Below are positions 44,742 to 54,058 of a stretch of 64,000 nucleotides of DNA, in pieces. The stretch is from NCBI RefSeq assembly GCF_003325355.1, contig NZ_CP030850.1:1922001-1986000 (forward strand). Direction: 5' to 3'. The position numbers were made by a program, and so were the translations under genes. Below the pieces are notes generated by a model. That model did no database searches. It saw only the letters and a list, made by a program, of their open reading frames with translations, and had not been told where the DNA came from. This DNA comes from Runella rosea (GTDB lineage Bacteria; Bacteroidota; Bacteroidia; Cytophagales; Spirosomataceae). Each line of letters starts with the position of its first letter. Within the stretch, counting starts at the first letter, position 1.

Positions 44742-44955
44742 CGAAAAATACTATATACCCTAGAATAGGTACTATTTTAGTAGAAAAGACTTATTCATTG
44801 TACAATAATACGTATTTTATTTACACCTACCGCATAATTTTATATACCTATAAATGAAAATTTACAGTCACAAACAAAAACTAACAGGAATATAATTTCT
44901 AGATGATTTTTTTACAAAACCATTTACTTTCCGAAGCGGGTACTGTGATTGTCAA

Positions 44956-45738
44956 TCAAATAAGGTCACACCATTGGGCAATTTGAAGAAGGGCACTGGT
45001 ATCGCCCACCCCTACGCGGTCCATCATGTTTTTTCGATGATTACTGACGGTATTGACGCTTATCGCAAGTTCAGAAGCAATACACTGCGAGTTAAGCCCT
45101 CTAGCAAGGAGCTTTAGAATTTCCAACTCTCTTTTGGAAAGAATATCATGATTGAAAACTTCTCCAGTACGGGAATGAAAACCGGCATTGTATTGAGACG
45201 TAGACGTGCATGACTGGCGCAACCAAACAAAATGGGCGTTGTATAAGTGAGAAATGTTTTGGTTAATCATCAATACCACTTTGGGTGTACCGTCGGCACG
45301 GGCCGAAAGCGGCAGTAGAGTAGCAAAAGAAACCCAAGGCTTACCGCTGAGTGGCTTGAGCCGTAATCCTACCAATTGGGTTTTTAAAAGTCTACGGTGT
45401 TTTGGAGGTACCCCCTGAACCATATTTTGAAACTGGCTAATGGCTTGTTTAAATAAGGGCTTGCTTTCGGGCCTTAAAAAAGCAAACGGAAGGTATTGAG
45501 AAGCCGATGACTTCCCCCCTTCCCCGAACAGTTGAAGACAGTTTTCGTTTGCATAAAGAATTTCAAGCCGGTCTAGGTCCAAAACCGCCACAAAAGTCCA
45601 AGGCTCAAGCAGACTATCATAAATATAATTCAGCGATTCAACAAAATCTTTGTAGTTGATTTGATGAGCCTGTTCTTTAGGTAATTCTTCAAAAAATAGG
45701 GCAACTGGGTTTGATTCGGGTTCAGTTTGAATCAGCAT
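44956..45738 (-). CDS. LuxR/GerE-type regulator with PAS-like sensor
   Basis: A 260-aa regulator. The N-terminal half resembles a PAS domain (AVLDLDRLEILYANENCLQLFGEG near 57-80). The C-terminus is a LuxR-type HTH: LSKRELEILKLLARGLNSQCIASELAISVNTVSNHRKNMMDRVGVGD. A receiver domain is absent, so this is not a classic response regulator. It lies directly upstream of the lasso C-A genes on the same strand (gap 214 bp) and could regulate them; that is conjecture. Confidence 0.8.
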   Translation of the reverse strand: MLIQTEPESNPVALFFEELPKEQAHQINYKDFVESLNYIYDSLLEPWTFVAVLDLDRLEILYANENCLQLFGEGGKSSASQYLPFAFLRPESKPLFKQAISQFQNMVQGVPPKHRRLLKTQLVGLRLKPLSGKPWVSFATLLPLSARADGTPKVVLMINQNISHLYNAHFVWLRQSCTSTSQYNAGFHSRTGEVFNHDILSKRELEILKLLARGLNSQCIASELAISVNTVSNHRKNMMDRVGVGDTSALLQIAQWCDLI

Positions 45739-46349
45739 TTAACTTTACTTTAGTTGGTTTAGGCATTTTTATTTATATACATCAGTAGAATCAACCCATC
45801 CACCAACCACCTGAGTATTTCTCGATTCTACTATCTATCTACGGCGAACACTGCATTACAAAAGTACAATGGGTTTATGTTGCTTTTTTACGCTGTTTTA
45901 TTCCTTAAAATAGGCATACTAAAGTCGTTAAAGCAGCCCACTGACATGCTTTAACAAAAACAAAAAATTGGTTTTCTACCTAACCTCTTTGCCAGTCTCT
46001 CAAATTAACAACGCAAAAACCAATTATCAAATAGGGATATTTTTGTCACTACGCTGTATAATGTTTCTATCGTTTTTTAAATATAATAATAAAAAGTTAA
46101 AATATAATTATAATAACAAAAAATAAACAAATTAGCATAGATTTAGCGAATTTATGAAATCTGTTGGTAGAGCTATTTTTAGCCATTTAAGGCAAAAAAT
46201 CTATCTAATGGTATACGTAATAGTCATCTTAACTATTGTTTTAGGGAATTGAGTCACCTACATTCATAGGTATAGGGAAAGCATTATTTTAGGTAATAAA
46301 TTATAAAATTTTAATCACTTTTTAATCTCACTTTTTACCACTTAAGTTT
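45739..46349. other. AT-rich gap with no supported gene
   Basis: About 610 bp, very AT-rich in its second half, between the LuxR-type regulator and a tiny lipoprotein gene. A 32-codon reading frame with one hydrophobic stretch (46154-46252) is present but has no supporting feature. Promoters of the flanking genes presumably lie here. I see no repeat, RNA gene or conserved motif. Confidence 0.6.
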
Positions 46350-46436
46350 ATGAAAAAAGCGTTTATTGCCGCAGGTCTTATCATGGCTGTGATTGCCTGC
46401 AAAGACATAAAAAAATCCTCCTTAATAGAATTTTAA
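46350..46436 (+). CDS. Tiny putative lipoprotein (28 aa)
   Basis: ATG to TAA gives 28 residues: a lysine pair, a hydrophobic core AFIAAGLIMAVIA, then Cys17 in a good lipobox (VIAC), and a mature part of only 12 residues. Tiny lipoproteins of this kind exist (entericidin-like), but this one has no recognised family. Its stop codon lies inside the loop/stem of a perfect 24-bp inverted repeat, so the coding end and the terminator coincide. It could equally be a truncated relic. Confidence 0.4.
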   Translation: MKKAFIAAGLIMAVIACKDIKKSSLIEF

Positions 46437-46456
46437 GGAGGATTTTTTTATGTCTT
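46402..46456. terminator. Perfect 24-bp inverted repeat, bidirectional terminator
   Basis: Left arm 46402-46425, right arm 46433-46456, exact complements over 24 bp with a 7-base loop (TAGAATT). Each arm contains an A7/T7 run next to CCTCC/GGAGG, so the hairpin is followed by Ts on both strands. It lies between the tiny lipoprotein gene and the convergent dehydrogenase gene, the right place for a two-way terminator. The stem is unusually long and perfect for one. Confidence 0.8.
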
Positions 46457-46514
46457 CTATACACAAGAGTTTATTACGTAAATTCATACGCTAAATTCAC
46501 TCCATTCTAACGGC

Positions 46515-47726
46515 CTAGTACTCGTGTGGCAGCGGCTGGTTGATTTGCTCGTTCCACGGCAGGCCGTGTTGGTTGAGCAAGTCCATGAATGGATCGGGAT
46601 TCAGTTCTTCACAATTCCATACGCCTGCTTTCATCCATTCGGCATTGGTCAGCATCAGCATCGCGCCAATCATGGCCGGTACACCCGTGGTATAGCTAAC
46701 GGCCTGCGCCCGAACCTCTTTCCAGCATTGGGCGTGGTCGCAGTTGTTCCAAACGTAATAGGTTTTATCCTGTCCGTCTTTGATTCCTTTGATTTGGCAA
46801 CCGATGGAAGTCTGCCCTGTGTAGTTTTCACCCAATGATTCAGGCGGCGGCAATACGGCTTTCAAAAACTCCAGCGGCACGATGTCCATGCCCTGAAATT
46901 TGATGGGCGCAATGCTCGTCATACCCACATTTTGCAGCACTTCCAAATGCGTCAGGTAAGCTTGACCAAAAGTCATCCAGAAACGAGCGCGTTTGAGCGT
47001 CGGGAAGTTTTTTACCAACGATTCCAGCTCTTCGTGGTACAGCACGTAGCTTTCCTTGGGCCCAATGCCCGGATAGTCAATGGCTTTGTGAATACTCATG
47101 GCAGGAATTTCTACCCAAGCGCCATTTTCCCAATACCGCCCGGGTTGGGTGATTTCACGAATGTTGATTTCGGGGTTAAAATTGGTGGCAAAAGCTTTGC
47201 CGTGATTGCCCGCATTACAATCGATGATGTCGAGATAATGCATCTCATCAAACTGATGCTTGTTGGCAAAAGCGGTAAATACCTGCGTAACACCTGGGTC
47301 AAAGCCACAACCCAACAAGGCCATCAAACCTGCTTCTTTGAAACGCTCCTGATAAGCCCACTGCCAGCTGTATTCAAATTTAGCGACGTCTTTGGGCTCA
47401 TAATTGGCGGTATCCATGTAATGAACACCCGTTTCGAGGCAGGCATCCATGATGGTTAAATCTTGGTAAGGCAAGGCCACGTTGATCACCAATTTGGGCT
47501 GAAACGACTTGATGAGCACCACCAATTCCGCCACAATGTCGGCATCCACTGCCGCCGTTTTGATAGTTACCCCGTGCATTGCCTGAATATCTTGGGCAAT
47601 TTTATCACATTTAGACTTTGTGCGGCTCGCCAACAGGATGTCGGTAAACACCTGAGAGTTCATGGCACACTTATGCGCCACTACACCTCCCACACCCCCT
47701 GCTCCAATAATTAAGACTTTTGACAT
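46515..47726 (-). CDS. Saccharopine dehydrogenase family; carboxynorspermidine synthase-like
   Basis: A 403-aa NAD(P)-dependent oxidoreductase with an N-terminal Rossmann GIGAGGVGGVVAHKCA-type motif (MSKVLIIGAGGVGG). Characteristic blocks of the carboxynorspermidine dehydrogenase branch follow: CLETGVHYMDTANYEP, GCGFDPGVTQVF and SIHKAIDYPGIG. This enzyme makes carboxy(nor)spermidine in alternative polyamine synthesis. The partner decarboxylase (nspC) is not in the window. Lysine-pathway saccharopine reductase is the alternative, but the length and internal motifs favour the polyamine branch. Confidence 0.8.
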   Translation of the reverse strand: MSKVLIIGAGGVGGVVAHKCAMNSQVFTDILLASRTKSKCDKIAQDIQAMHGVTIKTAAVDADIVAELVVLIKSFQPKLVINVALPYQDLTIMDACLETGVHYMDTANYEPKDVAKFEYSWQWAYQERFKEAGLMALLGCGFDPGVTQVFTAFANKHQFDEMHYLDIIDCNAGNHGKAFATNFNPEINIREITQPGRYWENGAWVEIPAMSIHKAIDYPGIGPKESYVLYHEELESLVKNFPTLKRARFWMTFGQAYLTHLEVLQNVGMTSIAPIKFQGMDIVPLEFLKAVLPPPESLGENYTGQTSIGCQIKGIKDGQDKTYYVWNNCDHAQCWKEVRAQAVSYTTGVPAMIGAMLMLTNAEWMKAGVWNCEELNPDPFMDLLNQHGLPWNEQINQPLPHEY

Positions 47727-47880
47727 TGATGATGGTTATGATTTATGATTGAGCGATTGAGTGAATCCATGCCCACCCAAAAATTAGTGGGCAAAGATAC
47801 GATTCATGACCCTTTTTTGTGTTATTTAACCGTTAGATTTTCAAAAGTCAGTCGATTCTCTTTTTATTTCAATCGGATAC

Positions 47881-48366
47881 ATGAGTGCTATGGACATTTT
47901 ACTGCTCATTTTAGGCTGTACGGGATTATTGGTAGGCTTGGCGGGAGCGGTGCTACCGTTGCCTGGTCCACCGTTAAGTTTTGCGGGCCTGTTGTGCCTA
48001 CACTTTAGCAGTTACGCCGAATTTGGCCAAATTACGCTTTACAGCCTCGGTTTCATCACCTTAGCGGTTACGGTATTGGATTACTACGTTCCCATTTGGG
48101 GCGTAAAAAAATTTGGCGGCACAAACTACGGAGCTTGGGGCTCCACCCTTGGTCTTTTGCTTGGGTTCTTTGTTATCCCCGCGTTGGGCATTTTGTTAGG
48201 CGCTTTTTTGGGCGCTTTCATCGGAGAGCTCATGGCAGGAATGGAATTCAATAAAGCCCTGAAAGCCGCGCTCGGCTCTTTTCTGGGTTTTGTCACGGGC
48301 ATATTCATGAAAGTTGTCCTGTGTTTGGTCATGATTGGCTACGCGGTGGCGGCTTTAATTCCTTAG
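47881..48366 (+). CDS. DUF456 family membrane protein
   Basis: A 161-aa protein made of glycine-rich membrane helices. DUF456 features are an opening LGLAGAVLPLPGPPLSFAGL-like stretch near residues 20-38 and a glycine-zipper region LGLLLGFFVIPALGILLGAFLGAFIGELM near 100-128. The function is unknown. The gap to the TonB receptor gene downstream (about 290 bp) shows nothing I can name. Confidence 0.82.
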   Translation: MSAMDILLLILGCTGLLVGLAGAVLPLPGPPLSFAGLLCLHFSSYAEFGQITLYSLGFITLAVTVLDYYVPIWGVKKFGGTNYGAWGSTLGLLLGFFVIPALGILLGAFLGAFIGELMAGMEFNKALKAALGSFLGFVTGIFMKVVLCLVMIGYAVAALIP

Positions 48367-48656
48367 AACGTGTTGTAGGGGCCGGGCTTGCCTCCTCTGC
48401 CCTATGACTAGCAAATCAAACAGGCCTAAAACCTGCCCCTCCAATTTTAAAAATTCCTTCATTGCTCAGTGGGGGTATTTAGCTTTCAGGTTGTCTTATT
48501 CCTAAACAGCCACGAAAACAAATGCCATTTACGTTCACACGTTCACGTTCACAGTTAGTCTAAATCATTCATCCCAAGCCGTCCATTTACGCTTCGCAGA
48601 CATTCCTGCGGAAGGGATTTTATTGTTCAAATTTCCGTAAAATCAACAGCACAGCC

Positions 48657-51053
48657 ATGCAAAACAATCATCCATTTACGCAACTTTATCGGAAACAGAG
48701 CCTGTTTTTTATAGCTTCGTTCATGCTCCTTCCCTTCATTTATTCTTTACACGCCCAAACCCTCACCCAAACCATCAGAGGCGTTATTTTGGATAAAAAT
48801 ATCCAAACTCCTATCGTAGGCGCTACCGTGGTGTTGGTCGGGTCCACTCCCATCAAGGGCACCATTAGCGACGCCGATGGCAATTTTCAACTAAATCAAG
48901 TACCCATCGGGCGCCAAACCCTCAAAATTACGTCGATGGGCTACAAAGAAATGCTCATGAGCAACGTGACGGTCAACGCGGGTAAAGAATTGATTTTAAA
49001 CATTGGGTTGGAAGAAGACATTACTCAACTTTCCGAAGTAACCGTCAAACCTACTGTCGAAAAAGACAAACCACTCAACGAGATGGCCACCGTCAGCGCG
49101 CGGACTTTCTCGGTAGAAGAAACCCAACGCTACGCTGCCGCCATCAATGACCCAGCCCGCATGGCCACGGCCTACGCGGGCGTGGTGTCGGCCGACGACG
49201 GCGGCAACAACATTGTTATCCGGGGCAATGCACCCAACGGACTTTTGTGGCGCATGGAAGGCATCGACATTCCCAATCCCAACCACTTTTCGAGCTTAGG
49301 CGCGGCGGGCGGCGGAGTCTCCATCTTGAGCGCACAGGTACTGACCAATTCTGATTTTTTGACGGGCGCTTTTCCTGCCGAATACGGCAATGCCCTCTCG
49401 GGCGTATTTGACTTGAAATTGCGTAAGGGAAACAACCAAAAGCGCGAGTACACGGTTCAGGCGGGCCTGTTGGGATTGGACGTGGCCGCCGAAGGGCCTT
49501 TTTCTAAAAACTACAAAGGCGCTTACCTTATCAATTATCGGTATTCTACCCTCGAATTATTGGCCAAATTAGGCCTCCCAGTAGGGGATTTTGCCCAACG
49601 TTTTCAAGACCTTTCCTACAATATCTCGTTGCCTACCAATAAGTTTGGCAAGTTTACACTGTTTGGTTTTGGCGGTCTGAGCAGCACCCTTGGCACCCCT
49701 AAGGCCGATTCTACCTTATGGCAAACCGAAGGCGATAAACGCTACGACGAAAAATTCAAATCAAACACTGGTGCTTGGGGAGGAACCCACTCTATCAATC
49801 TCAGCAAGAAGGCATTTCTCAAAACAGTGGTCTTGTATTCTGCCTATGAAAATGGATTTCAGCAACGGCGCTACACCTCTGAATACGTATTGGAACCCCG
49901 TTATGACACGAGATATACGCTGCGCAAATTGGCCCTAACGAGCACCCTGAATTATAAAATCACCGCGCGGTTGGCCTTGCGAGCGGGGGCGATTTGGAGC
50001 CATCAATCCTATGATTTATTCCGTGAATCGTGGAATAGCGAGCAGAAAAAAATGGAACGTTTTCTCTCTTCCGACGGCCAAACTGCCACGCTTCAGGCGT
50101 ATGCACAGTTCAATTATAAATTATCCGAAAAACTCACCGCCAACCTCGGCGTACATACGTTGGCGTTATTGCTCAACAACAGCCGTTCAATTGAGCCGCG
50201 CGGTTCGCTCAAATGGGATTTGGCCCCCGGCCAATCGGTGGCGTTTGGATACGGAAGTCACAGTCAGGTGCACCCTTTGGCGCTTTATTTTTATTCCAAC
50301 AAACTCACCGACGCGGGCGTTGAGTACCCCAATCTCAATACCGATTTTACCAAAGCCCAACACTTCGTACTTTCTTACGACCGACTCCTCAACGAACACA
50401 CTCGCTTGAAAATAGAAACATATTATCAGTCGCTCAACAACGTTCCAGTCAGCGCCGACGAACGGAATGCGTTTTCGCTACTCAACGTAACCGACGGCTT
50501 TGAGCTGCGCCGCTTGGCCAACAACGGTAAAGGCCGAAACTACGGGCTGGAGCTAACGCTCGAACGCTTTTTGCACAACAATTTTTACTACATGCTGAGT
50601 GGGTCGGTGTTTAAATCCGAATACACTGGCTCGGATGAAATATGGCGTAGTACGCGTTTTGACGGCGGCGGCGCAGGAAACTTTTTGGTAGGCAAAGAAT
50701 GGCTCATGGGCCGCAGCAAAAACAATGTACTGGGTATCAACCTCAAAACTACGTACGTGGGCGGTTTTCGAACCACCCCGATTGATTTGGCCGCTTCCCG
50801 CCGAAGAGGAGAAACCGTTTTGGTAGAAACAGAAACAAATTCCCAAACTTTAGACGCGTACTTTCGGTCGGATGTGCGGGTAAGTTGGAAACGCAACCGC
50901 AACGGCTTCACGAGTACGTTGTCCCTTGATATACAAAACGTTACCAACCGACAAAATATCTACGGGCAGTATTATGACTCCAATTTGGATAAAATCAAAA
51001 CTGCCTACCAATTGCCGCTTATACCCGTGTTGAATTATCGTGTAGAGTTTTAG
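48657..51053 (+). CDS. TonB-dependent receptor with CarboxypepD_reg-like domain
   Basis: A 798-aa outer-membrane receptor. A signal peptide is followed by a carboxypeptidase-regulatory-like domain (GVILDKNIQTPIVGATV, ISDADGNFQLNQVPIG), a plug domain (NIVIRGNAPNGLLWRMEGIDIPNPNHF) and a 22-strand-type barrel ending in an aromatic strand (NYRVEF). The substrate is unknown; there is no SusD partner next to it, so a glycan SusCD system is unlikely and an iron, cobalamin or peptide receptor is possible. A hairpin at 51070-51113 probably ends its transcript. Confidence 0.92.
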   Translation: MQNNHPFTQLYRKQSLFFIASFMLLPFIYSLHAQTLTQTIRGVILDKNIQTPIVGATVVLVGSTPIKGTISDADGNFQLNQVPIGRQTLKITSMGYKEMLMSNVTVNAGKELILNIGLEEDITQLSEVTVKPTVEKDKPLNEMATVSARTFSVEETQRYAAAINDPARMATAYAGVVSADDGGNNIVIRGNAPNGLLWRMEGIDIPNPNHFSSLGAAGGGVSILSAQVLTNSDFLTGAFPAEYGNALSGVFDLKLRKGNNQKREYTVQAGLLGLDVAAEGPFSKNYKGAYLINYRYSTLELLAKLGLPVGDFAQRFQDLSYNISLPTNKFGKFTLFGFGGLSSTLGTPKADSTLWQTEGDKRYDEKFKSNTGAWGGTHSINLSKKAFLKTVVLYSAYENGFQQRRYTSEYVLEPRYDTRYTLRKLALTSTLNYKITARLALRAGAIWSHQSYDLFRESWNSEQKKMERFLSSDGQTATLQAYAQFNYKLSEKLTANLGVHTLALLLNNSRSIEPRGSLKWDLAPGQSVAFGYGSHSQVHPLALYFYSNKLTDAGVEYPNLNTDFTKAQHFVLSYDRLLNEHTRLKIETYYQSLNNVPVSADERNAFSLLNVTDGFELRRLANNGKGRNYGLELTLERFLHNNFYYMLSGSVFKSEYTGSDEIWRSTRFDGGGAGNFLVGKEWLMGRSKNNVLGINLKTTYVGGFRTTPIDLAASRRRGETVLVETETNSQTLDAYFRSDVRVSWKRNRNGFTSTLSLDIQNVTNRQNIYGQYYDSNLDKIKTAYQLPLIPVLNYRVEF

Positions 51054-51069
51054 AACTGAACTAATTTAC

Positions 51070-51113
51070 CCCCAGAAAAAGAGGATTTAATGGCAAATCA
51101 GCTCTTTCTGGGG
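51070..51113. terminator. Hairpin between convergent genes
   Basis: CCCCAGAAAAAGAG (51070-51083) can pair with CTCTTTCTGGGG (51102-51113), leaving two unpaired A's. It lies between the TonB receptor (plus) and the PIN pseudogene (minus) and is a plausible terminator for either. No long T-run is present, hence moderate confidence. Confidence 0.5.
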
Positions 51114-51116
51114 TTC

Positions 51117-51522
51117 TTAAAACAGCATTTGAAGAAAATTCTCCGCCTTGAGAGTCTCAATTGGAGGAAAAGGAATAGATGTTAAAATATCGTAATGATG
51201 GTCGTTTGTGACAAGGTAATCGGCTCCACAAGCTACAGCACAATCGCAAAATTTATTGTCATCAGGGTCAATTTCAATCAATTGCCAATTGTAAAAAGGT
51301 TCAATACAATATACATTGGAAAGATTAAGTAATTCTCGAAGCTGTAAGTTAGTGCGTTCTATTCCTAACCTTTGACTGATTTGCTCTTCATACTCGGTCA
51401 AAATTTCGTTACTTACATACAAATCAAATCTTTTATTTAACAACGCCTGATAAATTAGGATAATACTTTGAATGGGAAGGCAACGCTACAAGTAAAACAT
51501 TGGTATCCAGTACAATATGCAT
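51117..51522 (-). pseudogene. PIN-domain toxin, frameshifted
   Basis: Ribonuclease toxin of a PIN/VapC-like toxin-antitoxin pair, broken by one base. The minus strand starts at ATG 51522, 6 bp after the antitoxin stop, with MHIVLDTNVLLVALPSHSKY-YP. It then runs into a stop after LSGVVK. The matching continuation IYQALLNKRFDLYVSNEILTEYEE is in another frame. A single extra base around 51456-51460 explains it. The rest keeps PIN features: the acidic residues DPDDNKFCDCAVACGADYLVTND are intact. The frame from the internal ATG 51443 alone would miss the first catalytic Asp. A sequencing error is the alternative explanation. Confidence 0.75.
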
Positions 51523-51528
51523 CAAACA

Positions 51529-51741
51529 TTACTGGTTTGGGTCATTCAAAATAGCTTCCATATCCTGATCCGTCCAATTGTTTTGCGCCCAAGCTTCATC
51601 GGCAAATTGAGTAAGTCGTTTTGCAAAATACTGTCCAATCAGCTCTTTAATTTGCAATAAATCTTTTTCTTCTACCTGATGCGCATACAAGCGTAACAGC
51701 TCAATTTGGAGATTAGTAAGTGGTTTTTTGGCAACTAACAT
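51529..51741 (-). CDS. Antitoxin of a PIN toxin pair
   Basis: A 70-aa mostly charged helical protein, with the stop 6 bp before the toxin start. Its position directly ahead of a PIN gene, small size and the C-terminal acidic tail (TDQDMEAILNDPNQ), typical of toxin-wrapping antitoxins, support the call. No named DNA-binding fold is obvious. The antitoxin is intact while the toxin frame is broken. Confidence 0.65.
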   Translation of the reverse strand: MLVAKKPLTNLQIELLRLYAHQVEEKDLLQIKELIGQYFAKRLTQFADEAWAQNNWTDQDMEAILNDPNQ

Positions 51742-51904
51742 ACTTTCAAAAAATTATTTCATAACAAATATAACACAATTGAAATACACTTCTTTCACTG
51801 GGTCTCCACTCATTAATATCAGTCTCTCATTATTTTTATAACCGTCTATCTTCCGAAAACCTTATTTTTACGGGCGTATCTCATTTTACCTTGTCTTGGC
51901 ACGA

Positions 51905-53143
51905 ATGACTGAACCCACCCCCTCTCCTTATTCAAAAATAGCACAATTGTCCACCGTTGTTTTTGTCGCAAAATGGCTATTTATGTCATTGATAGTAGGC
52001 GTTTTAGCGGGCTCAGCTTCGGCTTTCTTTCTGGTTTCGTTGAATTGGGTCACCGATTGGCGCGAATCACATCAATGGATTATCTGGTTGCTTCCGCTCG
52101 GTGGCTTCATTGTGGGTGCTACTTACCATTATTTTGGGCAGGAGGTAGTCAAAGGAAACAATCAATTGATTGAAGAATTTCACAATCCCAAACAAATCAT
52201 TCCGCTCAAAATGGCCCCTTTGGTGCTTTTCGGTACGCTCGTCACCCACTTTTTTGGGGGTTCAGCGGGGCGCGAAGGTACGGCAGTGCAGATGGGCGGA
52301 GCAATTGCCGATCAGTTTAGCAAACTGTTCAAACTCTCGCCTCATGACCGCCGCATTATCTTAGTCATCGGAATCAGTGCGGGATTTGCGTCGGTTTTCG
52401 GCACCCCACTTGCAGGAACGGTCTTTGCGTTGGAGGTATTGATTGTGGGCCGAATGCGCTACAAAGCCCTTTTACCGAGTTTATTAACGGCGCTCATCGC
52501 CGATTATACCTGCCACGCCTGGGACGTAGCCCATACGCACTACGTCATTCCGTACGTGCCAACGCTACACGCCGACACGCTTTTGTGGAGTATTTTGGCG
52601 GGTATTTTATTCGGTTTGACCGCATTGGCATTTTCCAAAACGGTGCATTTTTGGGGCACTTTTTTTAAGTCTAAAATCGCCTACCCTCCGCTGCGGCCCG
52701 TTTTGGGCGGCGTTGTGATTGCGGTAGCTGTATGGGCCTTAGGCACCACCAAATACATCGGCTTGGGCATTCCCACGATTGTGGCCTCTTTTCAGCAGGA
52801 ACTACCCGCCTACGATTTTCTCCTCAAGCTACTTTTCACTACCTTCACGTTGGGTGCAGGCTTTAAGGGCGGCGAAGTCACGCCGCTGTTTTTTATCGGA
52901 GCGGCCCTCGGCAACGCACTGTCGATATTTATTCCCCTACCCATGGCGCTTTTGGCAGGGATGGGGTTTGTGGCGGTCTTTTCCGGTGCTACCAATACCC
53001 CCATTGCCTGCACTTTGATGGGCATTGAACTTTTTGGTGCTGATTGCGGTGTTTTTGTCGGACTTGCCTGCGTTGTGGCATTCCTCTTTTCAGGCCATTC
53101 AGGGATTTATAGTTCGCAGGTTGTAGAGGGTTCTAAACATTAA
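51905..53143 (+). CDS. ClC-type voltage-gated chloride channel/antiporter
   Basis: A 412-aa integral membrane protein with about ten helices. The ClC selectivity motifs are seen: GGSAGREGTAVQMGGAI (second conserved motif GREGP with Thr in place of Pro) and GFKGGEVTPLFFIGAALGN. GSGIP near the first helix end is not obvious: the corresponding text is SAFFLVSLNW. I use ATG 51905; an in-frame TTG at 51896 is less likely. It is convergent with the DUF4249 gene (8-bp gap). Confidence 0.88.
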   Translation: MTEPTPSPYSKIAQLSTVVFVAKWLFMSLIVGVLAGSASAFFLVSLNWVTDWRESHQWIIWLLPLGGFIVGATYHYFGQEVVKGNNQLIEEFHNPKQIIPLKMAPLVLFGTLVTHFFGGSAGREGTAVQMGGAIADQFSKLFKLSPHDRRIILVIGISAGFASVFGTPLAGTVFALEVLIVGRMRYKALLPSLLTALIADYTCHAWDVAHTHYVIPYVPTLHADTLLWSILAGILFGLTALAFSKTVHFWGTFFKSKIAYPPLRPVLGGVVIAVAVWALGTTKYIGLGIPTIVASFQQELPAYDFLLKLLFTTFTLGAGFKGGEVTPLFFIGAALGNALSIFIPLPMALLAGMGFVAVFSGATNTPIACTLMGIELFGADCGVFVGLACVVAFLFSGHSGIYSSQVVEGSKH

Positions 53144-53150
53144 AAAATTA

Positions 53151-54017
53151 TCAATACTTATTAACCGTAAACAACAGTGTATCAGCATTTATACCCGTAA
53201 AAATCCCCAATCCGTTGGTGATTGCGGTGGGTGGCGTGCTGATGTTTTGGGTAGTCGTTCCAGCCGAGCGGTACAACGCCGCGTAGTCTGGATTGAGTCG
53301 ATACAGCACGGCATAATGTTTCCCGAAATACTGAAACGATTGGGGTTGAATGTTTGATACGGTAGCGGTGGTAGGCTCATTGTTAAACCGCCGATTGATA
53401 AACCGAAACGGATTCGTGCCAGTCGTATCTGTCGGTAAAATCACGATGGATTCAGGATTCGATTCCGTGTTGATAAACGCAATAAAATGGTACTCCCCGT
53501 TGGGATTGTCCCAAGTAGCTTCAATGGGCGTGCGGTCTTCCTGAAAACCACCCGGCCCGCCGAAGCCCCCGCTACCTAAATTGATTTGGGTACGATTCAC
53601 AAAATTTTTACTCAAGGTAAAACCCGTCGGTCGCGTAGGAATCACCGTAGTGGCCGAAATAGGCAGGCCGTTATAAGAAAAATCTAACGTATAGGTTAAT
53701 CCAAATTTGACCAATTCTGTACTTTTGGAAACATACAGCCCTTCCCCTATCGACTCCAACTTAAAAACACTTCCATCGCTCACTTTTATTTGGATGGTTT
53801 GACCGTCAATCGGTCGGGCCAAAGAATCGGCAGCATCTGCCGACTCAGAGTACCCAATTACAGTCATCAGGGTCAAACTAATGGGTTTGCCCGGTGCTAA
53901 AAATGCCTCAATGACGGGTTTTTCTACCGAACTAATTACCGTGTTCGTCTCCGTACAACTGTTTAATAAACAGACACTTCCTACGGCAAACACGAGCGAT
54001 TGCATATACTTTTTCAT
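53151..54017 (-). CDS. DUF4249 lipoprotein
   Basis: A 288-aa exported lipoprotein: MKKYMQSLVFAVGSVCLLNSC with a good lipobox. The mature protein opens with a domain like VIEAFLAPGKPISLTLMTVIG, as in DUF4249, a Bacteroidota family nearly always encoded next to a TonB-dependent receptor with an STN domain, as here (gap about 40 bp). It presumably works as a surface-exposed partner of that receptor. Function unknown. ATG 54017 is preferred over 54029 for the signal peptide. Confidence 0.82.
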   Translation of the reverse strand: MKKYMQSLVFAVGSVCLLNSCTETNTVISSVEKPVIEAFLAPGKPISLTLMTVIGYSESADAADSLARPIDGQTIQIKVSDGSVFKLESIGEGLYVSKSTELVKFGLTYTLDFSYNGLPISATTVIPTRPTGFTLSKNFVNRTQINLGSGGFGGPGGFQEDRTPIEATWDNPNGEYHFIAFINTESNPESIVILPTDTTGTNPFRFINRRFNNEPTTATVSNIQPQSFQYFGKHYAVLYRLNPDYAALYRSAGTTTQNISTPPTAITNGLGIFTGINADTLLFTVNKY

Positions 54018-54058
54018 TATTTTTAACAATTAATAAACGACTGATGATGAACTGATTA

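Noticed and set aside
46154..46252. A 32-codon frame with one hydrophobic stretch
   Set aside because: No lipobox, start signal or conservation can be seen; chance in AT-rich DNA is likely.
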